Origin: Opitutaceae bacterium
GTDB taxonomy: Bacteria > Verrucomicrobiota > Verrucomicrobiia > Opitutales > Opitutaceae
NCBI GenBank assembly: GCA_009919985.1
Contig: RGAX01000049.1
Coordinates: forward strand, 1-15,991
Length of the DNA stretch: 15,991 nucleotides
Direction of reading: 5' to 3'
Both the position numbers and the translations under genes were made by a program. Of the stretch, positions 1 through 8,100 are shown piece after piece; position 1 is the stretch's first letter, and every line of letters begins with the position of its first letter. The notes under the pieces were generated by a model. The model was not told the DNA's origin. It made no database searches and saw nothing but the letters and a program-made list of their open reading frames with translations.

Positions 1-2
1 GC

Positions 3-323
3 GGGGTGCGCCTCTTATTGAAGGAAACGAAGACGGGCGGCTTTGCCGGCAAACTCGATCGCGTCGCCGAAAACCTCGAAAAATCCCCCGAAGAATTACT
101 CGCTGCGCTCCTCAACGCGGGCCTCAAAGCCCCCGAAAAAGCCCGCGAGAAACCTGTCTTTGTCGAACACGCGGGTGAAATTTTCTGGCTCAACCTGAAC
201 GCCAAAGAAGAAATCTGGGTCAACGCCAAGGCCTCGAAATTCACGGCGGCCGAAACTAAGGTAGCGGCCTCGGCCGACGGCGATAAAAAAGGGCTTCGAC
301 GCCCTCGCCCAAAGAAGAAGTAG
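3..323 (+). CDS. Unrecognised protein, 3' part only (lysine-rich C-terminus)
   Basis: The frame is open to the left edge, so this is probably the C-terminal end of a longer gene; the first usable start inside the window is a GTG at position 6. About 105 residues are visible. They contain a predicted helical stretch (LDRVAENLEKSPEELLAALL), an aromatic patch (GEIFWLNLNAKEEIWVNAK) and a very basic tail ending in three lysines. I recognise no family, and no membrane segment or signal is visible in this piece. A run of six A at 285-290 lies just before the basic tail; a one-base change there would give a different ending, so the last dozen residues are the least certain. It lies 34 bp ahead of the ABC ATPase gene on the same strand and could share its transcript, but nothing shows a functional link. 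Confidence 0.55.
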   Translation, partial: GVRLLLKETKTGGFAGKLDRVAENLEKSPEELLAALLNAGLKAPEKAREKPVFVEHAGEIFWLNLNAKEEIWVNAKASKFTAAETKVAASADGDKKGLRRPRPKKK

Positions 324-357
324 ATAGATCTACGGGCCTGAGATTTTTTTTCGCGCC

Positions 358-1033
358 ATGTTAAACATCGTCGATCTCACCAAATCGTTCAACGCGCCCG
401 AAGGCGGGCGGGTGGAAATTGTGCGCGTGCCGCGGTTTGAACTCGCGGCGGGCGAGCAGCGGGCGTTGCGCGGCGAGAGCGGCTCCGGCAAGACGACGTT
501 TCTCCATTTGATCGCAGGGATTCTCGCGGCGGATGGTGGGCGCGCCGAAATTGACGGCGTGGATATGGCGGCGTTGCCTGAAGCGAAACGCGACCGACTC
601 CGCGCGGACAAACTCGGGTATATTTTTCAGACATTTAACCTCCTCCAAGGCTACACCGTTTTGGAAAACGTGTTGCTCGGGATGAGTTTCGGGCCCCGCG
701 GCGTGGATCGTGCGCACGCGATTCGGACATTTCCCGCGGCAACTTTCGACCGGTCAGCAACAGCGCGTGGCCGTGGCGCGGGCATTGGCGAATCGGCCGA
801 AACTCGTGCTGGCCGACGAACCCACGGGCAATCTTGACCGTGTGAGTTCGAAAGAAGCGCTCGCGCTGATCCGCGAAGTTTGCCGCGAAAACGAGGCAGC
901 TTTGTTGCTCGTGAGTCACGACGATGGCGTGCTCGCGCAGTTTGAGGGGATGCAAGATTTCGCGGTGATCAACGAAGCCAAGACGGTGCGAGGTGGGATC
1001 ACCTCGCCCACAGCAACGGAGGCGGTTTCATGA
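358..1033 (+). pseudogene. ABC transporter ATP-binding protein (MacB/LolD type), broken by an internal deletion and frameshift
   Basis: Two overlapping frames together make one ATPase of the lipoprotein/efflux (LolD, MacB, FtsE) type. The first frame, from ATG 358, has Walker A GESGSGKTT (residues 39-47) and the Q-loop FQTFNLLQ (Q91), and loses homology after about residue 120. The second frame, from about 725 to 1033, has the signature LSTGQQQR, Walker B LVLADEPTGNLD and the switch histidine in LLVSHD. From the Q-loop codon (628) to the signature serine codon (746) is 118 nt. In E. coli MacB the same span is about 53 codons, so roughly 38-41 nt are missing and the frame changes between about 704 and 730. 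The helical subdomain ahead of the signature is therefore lost. As read, translation from 358 ends at 837 without a signature or Walker B. The end overlaps the permease start by ATGA. An assembly error cannot be excluded. Confidence 0.85.
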
Positions 1034-2235
1034 CGCTCCCGTTGATCATTTATCGCTCGTTGCGGCAGCACGCTCTCTCGACGCTGATCACGGCGGGTAG
1101 CATCGCGCTCGCGTGCGGGTTACTCATGACCGTGTGGATGGTGAAGACGCAGGCGCAGGCGGCGTTTGTTTCGACCTCGACGGCGTTTGATGCGGTGCTG
1201 GGCGCGCGCGGGTCGAAGTTGCAGCTCGTTTTGAATGGAATTTTCCATCTCGAAGCCTCGCCCGGAAATTTGGCTTGGGCTGACTATGAGTTTATCCGGA
1301 AGCATCCGGCGGTTAAGACGGCGATTCCGATCGCGGTGGGCGATAACCTGCGCGGCTATCGGATTGTGGGCACGGTGCCGGAGCTATTTACGAATGTAGA
1401 ATATGCGACGGGAAAAAAATATGCGCTGAGCGGTGGAGGAAAGATATTCGCTGATGCTTCACGCGAGGCCGTTGCGGGAAGCTTCGCGGCCGAGCGTCTT
1501 GGGCTGAAAGTGGGCGATACGTTTAATCCCTTTCACGGACTGGCCTTCGATGAGAAAAATCAGCACGCCGAAGTTTTTACGGTGACCGGAATTCTGGCAC
1601 CGACGAATACGCCGGCGGATAAAGTCGTGTGGATTCCAATTAAGGGCGTGCAGACGATGAGTGGACACGATCCTAAGGCGGCGACGGATGTGAGTGCGGT
1701 GTTGATCCAGCTGCGCGCGGCGACGGCTGGGTTCATGCTCGATATGATGATCAACAAGCAGGGCAACCGGATGACGCTGGCGTACCCGGTGGGCGCGATC
1801 ATGACGGAACTTTTTGGGAAAATTTCGTGGTTTGATCGCGTATTGGCGCTCGTGGCTTATCTCGTTGCGTTAGTCGCCGCGGGTTCGGTTTTGGCGAGTA
1901 TTTATAATTCGATGAGCGCTCGGCAGCGAGATCTGGCTATCTTGCGAGCGCTCGGTGCGCGGCGGCGGATGATTTTCGGTGCGGTCGTGGCCGAGGCGGC
2001 TTGCATCGGGGTGCTCGGCGCGGCGGCTGGATTTGGGATTTATTTCGCGTTACTGGCGGGCGTGGCCGAAGTGATCCGTGCGCAGACGGGCGTCGTCTTG
2101 AATGTGACCTCCGGTCACGCGGTGCTTTGGGTGTGTCCTTTGGTGATGACAGCGCTCTGTGCATTGGGCGGCGCGGTGCCGGCGTTGAAGGCCTATCGGA
2201 CACCGGTGGCGGAGACGTTGGCTCCAGTTTCCTGA
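1030..2235 (+). CDS. ABC transporter permease, FtsX/MacB family
   Basis: This is a 401-residue inner-membrane permease with the MacB/FtsX layout. One membrane segment lies near residues 17-38, followed by a large periplasmic domain (about 40-265, MacB core-like), then three membrane segments near 270-292, 316-345 and 364-385. The hallmark cytoplasmic loop SMSARQRDLAILRALGARRR (294-313) identifies the FtsX family. Such permeases pair with an ATPase like the one just upstream and act on envelope substrates such as lipoproteins, peptides or drugs rather than importing sugars; the substrate here cannot be told. The start ATG overlaps the upstream stop as ATGA, indicating translational coupling. 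Because the ATPase is broken, this permease may lack its partner unless the lesion is artefactual. The stop lies 13 bp from the end of the convergent gene. Confidence 0.9.
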   Translation: MTLPLIIYRSLRQHALSTLITAGSIALACGLLMTVWMVKTQAQAAFVSTSTAFDAVLGARGSKLQLVLNGIFHLEASPGNLAWADYEFIRKHPAVKTAIPIAVGDNLRGYRIVGTVPELFTNVEYATGKKYALSGGGKIFADASREAVAGSFAAERLGLKVGDTFNPFHGLAFDEKNQHAEVFTVTGILAPTNTPADKVVWIPIKGVQTMSGHDPKAATDVSAVLIQLRAATAGFMLDMMINKQGNRMTLAYPVGAIMTELFGKISWFDRVLALVAYLVALVAAGSVLASIYNSMSARQRDLAILRALGARRRMIFGAVVAEAACIGVLGAAAGFGIYFALLAGVAEVIRAQTGVVLNVTSGHAVLWVCPLVMTALCALGGAVPALKAYRTPVAETLAPVS

Positions 2236-2248
2236 GGCGGCGCCAAGA

Positions 2249-4126
2249 TCAGGGCTTTTTAGTTCGGGCTGTGATCGCTCGGCTTAAGGATTCGATTTTG
2301 GCTTGGGCAGTTGCGATATCGATTGGGCCGATGTGGCTGCGTGCGATCGTGCGGTTTCTTGCAGCTTCAACGTCGCCAGCGCGGGCGGCTAGTTCGAACC
2401 ATACAAATGCTTCGATTTCATCCTTCGGAACGCCATCACCTTCGGCGTAGATGAGGCCAAGTGTAAATTGAGCAGGCGTGAAGCCTTGGAACGCAGCGGC
2501 GCGGTACCAAGTTAGAGACTTCGCGCGATCTCGAGCGACGCCGTTACCGTTGGCATACATGTCGGCGAGTTGGTTTTGAGCGGAAGCGTGGCCGTTTTCC
2601 GCGAAAAGCCTAATATGGTCAGCAGGCGTTTCGGCAGACTCGATTTGGCCCTGGGCGTTGAGCGCCATCATAGGGTGATAATCACCCTCGTACGACTTGC
2701 TCCAGAATCGGCCGGTCTGTTGATACAAGTTGTAATCGGTAAAATTGTATTTGTAACCCGGAAGGCGCAGCAGACGAGGTGGACGGTCAGGGAATGGATT
2801 GGATTTAAAGAGTCCGATTATGGCTATGTCACCTTGTAGAATATGGCTGGCGACGACTTTATATAGAGGTGAAGGGGTGTCCCGGGTGGCTTCGATTTGT
2901 AGGGTTTGTTCTAAGCGTGCGTAGCGAGGTGCTAGGAAAGGACTCATCCGATCTTCTCGCTGGGGCAAGTAGCGGTACTCGTAGGTGCGCCAGGTGGTGC
3001 CGCCGTCATTGGAGCCGAGAAATTCTACACCGTAGTGGGCAGGCAGGAGGGTGGCGTAGAGCGTATATGCGTTAGAGCTACGGAGTGGTTCGATAAAGGT
3101 TCGCAGGGGTTGTAGCCACTTGAGCGGGGCTTTATCGGTGGGTACGCGGCACAGGACGACGAAAAAATAAATTGTTAGAGAAAAATGTAACCATAGCGCG
3201 CTGTTCAACGCACGTCGTGCGGTGACCGAGAGTGCGTCGGGGGTGACAATCGCAGGAGAGAAGGCGACGTGGAGACGTCTCAGGGAAAATCTACGAGCTA
3301 TGCCGGCTAACATCTGGTCGTCGATTAAGAGCAGCCCGATGCCGAGGGAGGCGGTATTGAGCCAGCCAAAATTATTGGTGAGGTGTATTCCTAGCTGGAA
3401 AATAGTCCACGTGAAGAATGCGATCCAGCGCCCCCTGCGGCCGCCAAAGACGGCGAGGAGGGGTGCGCCGAGCTCGGCCGCGAATGTGAACAGAACCTCA
3501 AAGACGTGAAACGCGTGCGGCATTTGGTGCAGATGATAGCCCAAAACCGTCGGCAGAGGGCTCGTTTCGTAGAGTACGTCCATGGCCGTGAAATTAAGCC
3601 AACGCGGTTCACCCGATAGGAGTTTGACGATCCCATTCTCGAACATCACGCGGAACAACAGCCAGCGCATCATGAATACCGCGATCGCTCGAGGCGGGCT
3701 ATTTTCACCGAGGCCGGGGCGTATGCCATTTGGAGCAAACGGGATGCATAGCAGCGCAGTCTCAAGCATCAATTGGTCGACTTGTGAGCCCGAGAAAATG
3801 CCCCAAGCCGTAACAAAGGAGAGTAAGCTTAACCAGCAGATGCTAAGGGTTACTCTTGGCCAGAGGTTCAACACCAAAGCGCTGGCGCTCACTAGCCCGA
3901 GTGCGCCTATCGTGGTGATCATGCTAGCGCTTGTGCACAGCCAAAATAATCCCGGAGCACGAATAAAGGCCTGAAGAAAACCAGGAAAGGCCTCTTTATT
4001 TTTTTCGAGAAACCAGGAAAGCGGAATCAGACCGCGCGGACCAATTAGAGATTGGGCTTCATCTAGTATCCCCAGAAAAATAACAATAAACACGAATCCG
4101 ACCGCGCGCAAAACGAGCCACCGCAT
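2249..4126 (-). CDS. Lipase maturation factor family membrane protein with C-terminal Sel1-like repeats
   Basis: The 625-residue protein has several membrane segments in its first ~330 residues and motifs typical of the lipase maturation factor (LMF1) family: QLMLETALLCIPFAP, and RWLLFRVMFENGIVKLLSGEP followed by a TAMDVLYETSPLP-like stretch. In animals LMF1 acts in folding of secreted lipases; the role of bacterial members is not established. Residues from about 509 onward form two clear 36-residue Sel1-type repeats (starting AENGHASAQNQL and AFQGFTPAQFTL), plus a degenerate third. Sel1 repeats are usually protein-protein interaction modules. The start is uncertain. ATG 4126 has no clear ribosome binding site, and the frame stays open upstream to a stop at 4283-4285; the residues just before the ATG (ASYLW) look like the usual family N-terminus, but no ATG, GTG or TTG is found there. 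The gene is visibly more A/T-rich than the ABC genes. Confidence 0.85.
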   Translation of the reverse strand: MRWLVLRAVGFVFIVIFLGILDEAQSLIGPRGLIPLSWFLEKNKEAFPGFLQAFIRAPGLFWLCTSASMITTIGALGLVSASALVLNLWPRVTLSICWLSLLSFVTAWGIFSGSQVDQLMLETALLCIPFAPNGIRPGLGENSPPRAIAVFMMRWLLFRVMFENGIVKLLSGEPRWLNFTAMDVLYETSPLPTVLGYHLHQMPHAFHVFEVLFTFAAELGAPLLAVFGGRRGRWIAFFTWTIFQLGIHLTNNFGWLNTASLGIGLLLIDDQMLAGIARRFSLRRLHVAFSPAIVTPDALSVTARRALNSALWLHFSLTIYFFVVLCRVPTDKAPLKWLQPLRTFIEPLRSSNAYTLYATLLPAHYGVEFLGSNDGGTTWRTYEYRYLPQREDRMSPFLAPRYARLEQTLQIEATRDTPSPLYKVVASHILQGDIAIIGLFKSNPFPDRPPRLLRLPGYKYNFTDYNLYQQTGRFWSKSYEGDYHPMMALNAQGQIESAETPADHIRLFAENGHASAQNQLADMYANGNGVARDRAKSLTWYRAAAFQGFTPAQFTLGLIYAEGDGVPKDEIEAFVWFELAARAGDVEAARNRTIARSHIGPIDIATAQAKIESLSRAITARTKKP

Positions 4127-4390
4127 CCAGAGATAAGAGGCGTCGCCGTAGAATCCGGAATAATCCTTAACCTGAGCACACAGGCCATGGACTAAGCGTC
4201 TAGCCCAACTCCGGGGTGGTGGGCAGTTCGAGGCGAAATGATGTGCCGAGGCTCGTTTCAGTGGGGGAACGGTATGCTCCGGTTAGCGGTAATTGGAGTC
4301 AGCCCCAAAATCACCTGAGCAGCTCTTGGGGCTTATTAATGTCCGCTGTGCACACTCCTCTTTAATTAGGAATGTAAACTAACGCCTAGA
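4127..4390. other. Intergenic region between lipoprotein gene and LMF-like gene
   Basis: These 264 bases hold no convincing gene. They must contain the leader of the LMF-like gene, whose frame remains open as far as 4285 without a standard start codon. The only structure seen is the inverted repeat at 4301-4333, listed separately. I found no good promoter match. Confidence 0.4.
4301..4333 (-). repeat. Inverted repeat downstream of the lipoprotein gene
   Basis: AGCCCCAA (4301-4308) and TTGGGGCT (4326-4333) form a perfect 8-bp stem with a 17-base loop, about 60 bases past the stop of the lipoprotein gene. It could fold in the minus-strand transcript and protect or end it. No T-run follows on the minus strand, so it is not a typical intrinsic terminator. 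Confidence 0.4.
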
Positions 4391-4888
4391 TTAGTTGGGC
4401 CGCATGATATCGATGGAAGCAACTTTGCCGTCCACAAACTTTACGTGCACCTTAATCATAGATTCCGCTTTGATGTTTTCCTGAGCTAAATCTGGTACAA
4501 CACTGAAGGTGTTGTTGTTAGGCTTGCCACCGGCCACCGGCGCAGAGCCCGAACCCGAGCCCGAAGCACCTGCGTAATTTGTCTTAATCTTTTGCGCAGG
4601 AGTCAGACTAGATCCGTCACTAGAATAAAAATTGTGATAAACCCAGGTCTCTTCATTGGCCGTCGCCCCAGGTATTTTGCGTTCTGGTTTCTCAAGTGCG
4701 ATGTAAACAAGCCCTGGCGTGTAGCCGATCTTAATGAAACCGTTGCGAATGATTTGCTGGTCAATCTCAGGCAGTTTCGTGAACTCAGACTGATTTTCTT
4801 TGATGCGGCTCTCGAAGGTGCTGGTGTTACAACCAACGAGCGCGGCCAGGAAGCCGGCGGCTAAAAAACGGATGAGGCAGGTTTTCAT
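4391..4888 (-). CDS. Small lipoprotein, BamE/SmpA-like
   Basis: I chose the ATG at 4888, giving 165 residues, because it places a standard lipoprotein signal at the N-terminus: MKT, a hydrophobic core, and the lipobox LVGC with lipidated Cys20. A longer frame from 4936 would add 16 residues ahead of the signal and is unlikely. The mature part has the pattern IIRNGFIKIGYTP...ALEKPERK...ETWVYHNFY (about 47-88). This resembles the BamE/SmpA-OmlA type of small envelope lipoprotein, where a helix pair is followed by a strand containing a Trp; that match is by pattern and is inference. A Gly/Ser-rich linker (about 108-121) separates it from a C-terminal segment ending KVHVKFVDGKVASIDIM. It is probably envelope-anchored. 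There is no obvious link to the neighbouring genes. Confidence 0.75.
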   Translation of the reverse strand: MKTCLIRFLAAGFLAALVGCNTSTFESRIKENQSEFTKLPEIDQQIIRNGFIKIGYTPGLVYIALEKPERKIPGATANEETWVYHNFYSSDGSSLTPAQKIKTNYAGASGSGSGSAPVAGGKPNNNTFSVVPDLAQENIKAESMIKVHVKFVDGKVASIDIMRPN

Positions 4889-5128
4889 AGTATTTAAAAA
4901 AGGGGAGGGGTAATAAATGCGAACTCGGCTAACCAATGTTACAGACGAAGCGAAGCACGATTAGTTTCCTGCCCCAAGGGTGAAAATCTATTGTGCTCTA
5001 TTTGCAGCCACGCGCGAGCCATGAAATAAGGAGTAGTTTTTACGTTATGATTAACGCCTGAGAGCTCCTTGCCTTGGCTAGTCATTTAATGGTTTGGAAT
5101 CGTGTTACTGAAGCTCTGATGACTAGAC

Positions 5129-5162
5129 AAAAAAGGGCGGCGACCGTGAGGTCGCCGCCCTT
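5129..5162 (-). terminator. Rho-independent terminator of the TonB-dependent receptor gene
   Basis: AAGGGCGGCGACC (5133-5145) and GGTCGCCGCCCTT (5150-5162) make a perfect 13-bp GC-rich stem with a 4-base loop. On the minus strand the stem runs into six T residues (5134-5129). It lies 31 bases after the stop codon of the receptor gene and is oriented to end that transcript. Confidence 0.93.
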
Positions 5163-5171
5163 GGGAGATAA

Positions 5172-5187
5172 GTTCGCTGCAGCGAAC
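5172..5187. repeat. Perfect 16-bp palindrome between the receptor stop codon and its terminator
   Basis: GTTCGCTGCAGCGAAC reads the same on both strands without a spacer. In the receptor mRNA it would sit between the stop codon and the terminator stem, so the 3' untranslated region carries two hairpins in tandem. It could add transcript stability or be a protein-binding site; the sequence alone does not decide. Confidence 0.6.
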
Positions 5188-5193
5188 GGCTGA

Positions 5194-8100
5194 TTAGAAC
5201 TTCAGCGTGGTGGTCAACAACCAGGTGCGGCGCGGCGAAGCGACAAACGTGCCTTCGAAGTATTTTTCGTCGAGCAAGTTGTAGATGCCGAGGCTTGAGT
5301 TGATCTTGTAGCCGAGGACTTCCCAAGGATACGACACCGTGGAGTCGAACACCAAGAAGTTACCGGCCATCATGCCGCCCGCGAGAGGATTCCAATCGCG
5401 ATTACGCGCGATGACCGTCTCGGAGGAGTAGCGGGCTGCGCCACCGACCGCGAGGCCAGCGAGTGAGCCGTTGGTGAACGTGTACTTGGCGTTCGTGTTG
5501 AGGCGGTATTCTGGTACGTTCTCGATACGAGCGTTGTAGAAGATCTCGTTGTCGATCTTACCAGCGGCGGACAGCGCATTGAAGGCCGTGGTGCCGGGCT
5601 TGGGCTTGGTGGGCTCGATGAGGGTCTTAGCGGTCCACATCCAAGCGCCGTTAACCACCACTTGGAGGTTACGAGCTGGGGAGTAGACGGCCTCGAAATC
5701 AGCACCTTCGATCCGGTTCTTTAGACCGGTCGTGCGCCAGCGCAGCACGCGGCTGTTGGCGCGAACGACGCCATCAGGGCCGACGGTGCCGGCAGGTCCG
5801 AAGATTCCCAAGTTGTTACCATAGTTGAGGGGTTCGGCGAGCTGCTTGGCGCTGTCGTCATAGCGTTGGTTAGAACGCTCGGCGCGGAACACTGAGAAGG
5901 TGCTCACGAGCTTGTTATCCCAGAGGCTGGTCTTAACACCGAACTCGAGATTCGTGCCGGTTTCGTTCGGGACCTTGGTGAGCGCACCATTGGCCGAGAG
6001 AGCGGCGCCGAGATCAGCTTCTGAAGCGATCGTTTTACCGTCGTAGCTAAAGGAGTTCTTGCCTTGGGTGGCCAGGTAGGTGCGGGCCGCGTTCCAGATG
6101 TAAGGAACGTCGATCGTACCGATACCACCGGCGTTACCGAAGTTAATACGGAACGTCTTCGAGTAGGACGTGAAGATGTTCACGTCTTTTTTGATTTGGT
6201 AGGACAGACCGCCCATGTAGGAGGTGCCAGCCGTACGGTAGAACTGGTCGTAACCACCGGCGTATGAGGGCGAGTAGTTATAGAAGCCAGGATCCCAAGT
6301 CTTTGGATCCGCGAAAGCGTAGGGAGGATTTGAGACCCAAGGGAAGTTGGCCGTAAGGTATTGGCCGCTGTCGCGGTGCATTTCGCGACGGACGCCGGCG
6401 AGCACGTTGAGGCGGTCATCTAGCATAGAACCGTTGTAGTTCATGTAGCCGGATTGGTCTTGGGTTTTGTAGCCGTCCATCGCGGTACGATCGAACAGGA
6501 TGATGCGGTTAACATCGGGGGCGATTTCCGCACCTGGGTCCCATTGCGTGAAGACTTGTTGGACGGTCTTGATGACGCCGAAGCGGTCACGAATAACTTG
6601 GTTTACTGGAACGTCACCGGTGGAAACGAGCTTGGCCAAAGAGCCACCCGTGCCATCAGGAAGGACGCCAGGGTTACCCAATGGGTTCGTGGCGCCGGGG
6701 ACTTGGGCGTAGCTGATACCGTTGGGGGCAACGGCATTGTATTGCTGCATCTGCTCGATGAACACGCCGCCGACCAGGAGGGTATTCTTCACGCCAAATT
6801 TGGTGGCTTTGAAGATCAAGTCGAACTGATGATTCTGCACCTTGCGGTAGTAACCGGAGGAGTTAACGGCAGCTTGGGCGTTGAAGGTACGACCGTCAGC
6901 GTTGGGCTGAATGTAACCTTCTTTATTGTCGAACACGCCGTTTTCGTTGGTGAGAACGTAGCGTGCGTCCATCCAGCTAGTTGGAGCGGCCTCGACCGTG
7001 AAGGTCGCGGTGTCGACATGCTGCTTGGAGTAAGAACCACGATTGGTCCAGTTGAAGCCTTTATCGTGGATGCGTTGGCCGCTCTTGTCGGTGTAATAAG
7101 CACCGTCAGTGATTTTGGTGTAAAGAGGCAGGGCTTGATTGCCGGCGGCGTTACGCACGTCCACCATGTAATTGCCTGGGGCCGCAAAGATGCGGGCGCG
7201 GTAAGCGGCGACTGGGTCGGCATTGGCCGATAGACCAGCGGCGGAGATGAGAGCCGCGCTTGGGGCGGAGTAGGCTTGGAACCAGCCGTCTGGGTAGATC
7301 CAATCCCATTGATTGGTGTTGAACTTCGAGTCGTAGGCTTCGACTTCGGCGGTCAGCTTGACCTTACCGCTGTCGAAGGGAATGAACGAGATGTTGGCCG
7401 TTAGGCTGTTCGTCTTGTTGTATTCGAAGTTGCGGGCGCCGCTGCTGTTTTCCCAAGAGCCGACGATGCGCATCGCGGCTTTCTTGGAGAGCTGGGTGTT
7501 GTTATCCAGCAGCACACGGTTCACGTTATTATCACCTACGGTATAGCTGAGAGTCGTTGGGATTTTGCCGAAGACGGGTTGCTTGGTGATATAGTTGATA
7601 ACGCCGCCGGGGTAACCCGCGCCGAAGAACACGGAGGCCGGGCCCTTCACGATTTCAACGCGGTCAACGTTGTTCACGTTGTAGCCGATGTATCGGGAGA
7701 CGCCGTTACGCAGCAGCGAGTTGATCGGGAAGCCGCGGAGCGTGAACGCACCTTGTGGGGTCGCCGAGTTGGACGGACGAGCCATCGCGAAGCGATTGTC
7801 GCCAGAGCCAGAGGAGGAGTAACGGAGGATGTCGGTGATCGAACGAATGTTCGAATCATCAAGGAAGTCCTTCGACATGACCGACACGGAGATCGGGATG
7901 TTTTGGATCGCCATGTTGATACGGGTCGCCGTCACCGAGTTGGTGCGGAGGTAGCCTTGATCCTTGTCCGATTTAATTTCGAACGCGGACATCGTCTGCA
8001 CGCCTTCATCGGCTTTCAGAGATGGGGCTTTAGCCGCCATGCCGGCGGGAGCGGAGGCGGCCGGAGCGGCGGCCTGGGTGGAGCTGCCTTCTAGCGCGGC

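Larger units (their letters stand above)
4889..5193. other. Intergenic region between the TonB receptor and lipoprotein genes
   Basis: This 305-base stretch contains no supported gene. From right to left it holds a perfect 16-bp palindrome (5172-5187), the receptor's terminator (5129-5162), and an inverted repeat CTAGTCAT (5078-5085) / ATGACTAG (5119-5126) with a 33-base loop directly beyond the terminator. The lipoprotein promoter should lie between about 4900 and 4960; TTGGTT and TATTAC on the minus strand are a weak candidate with short spacing. Confidence 0.5.

Noticed and set aside
285..305. Possible minus-strand terminator: AGGGC/GCCCT stem with six T
   Set aside because: The stem is only 5 bp, it lies inside a plus-strand coding region, and there is no minus-strand gene to terminate.
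358..2235. Sugar importer for the glycan locus
   Set aside because: The permease has the FtsX/MacB motif and a large periplasmic domain, unlike sugar importers, and no binding protein is present.
4889..4936. Sixteen-residue N-terminal extension of the lipoprotein
   Set aside because: It would place polar residues ahead of a textbook lipoprotein signal peptide that starts at ATG 4888.
5078..5126. Mobile-element end or attachment site from the CTAGTCAT inverted repeat
   Set aside because: The arms are only 8 bp with a 33-base loop; no transposase, integrase or target duplication is nearby.
6454..7233. Long plus-strand frame of 259 codons
   Set aside because: It lies wholly inside the TonB receptor gene on the opposite strand, which has continuous family motifs; the frame is a by-product of its codon bias.
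7579..8094. Plus-strand frame of 171 codons
   Set aside because: It is antisense to the plug domain of the receptor; its His/Arg/Val-rich composition is typical of a shadow frame.
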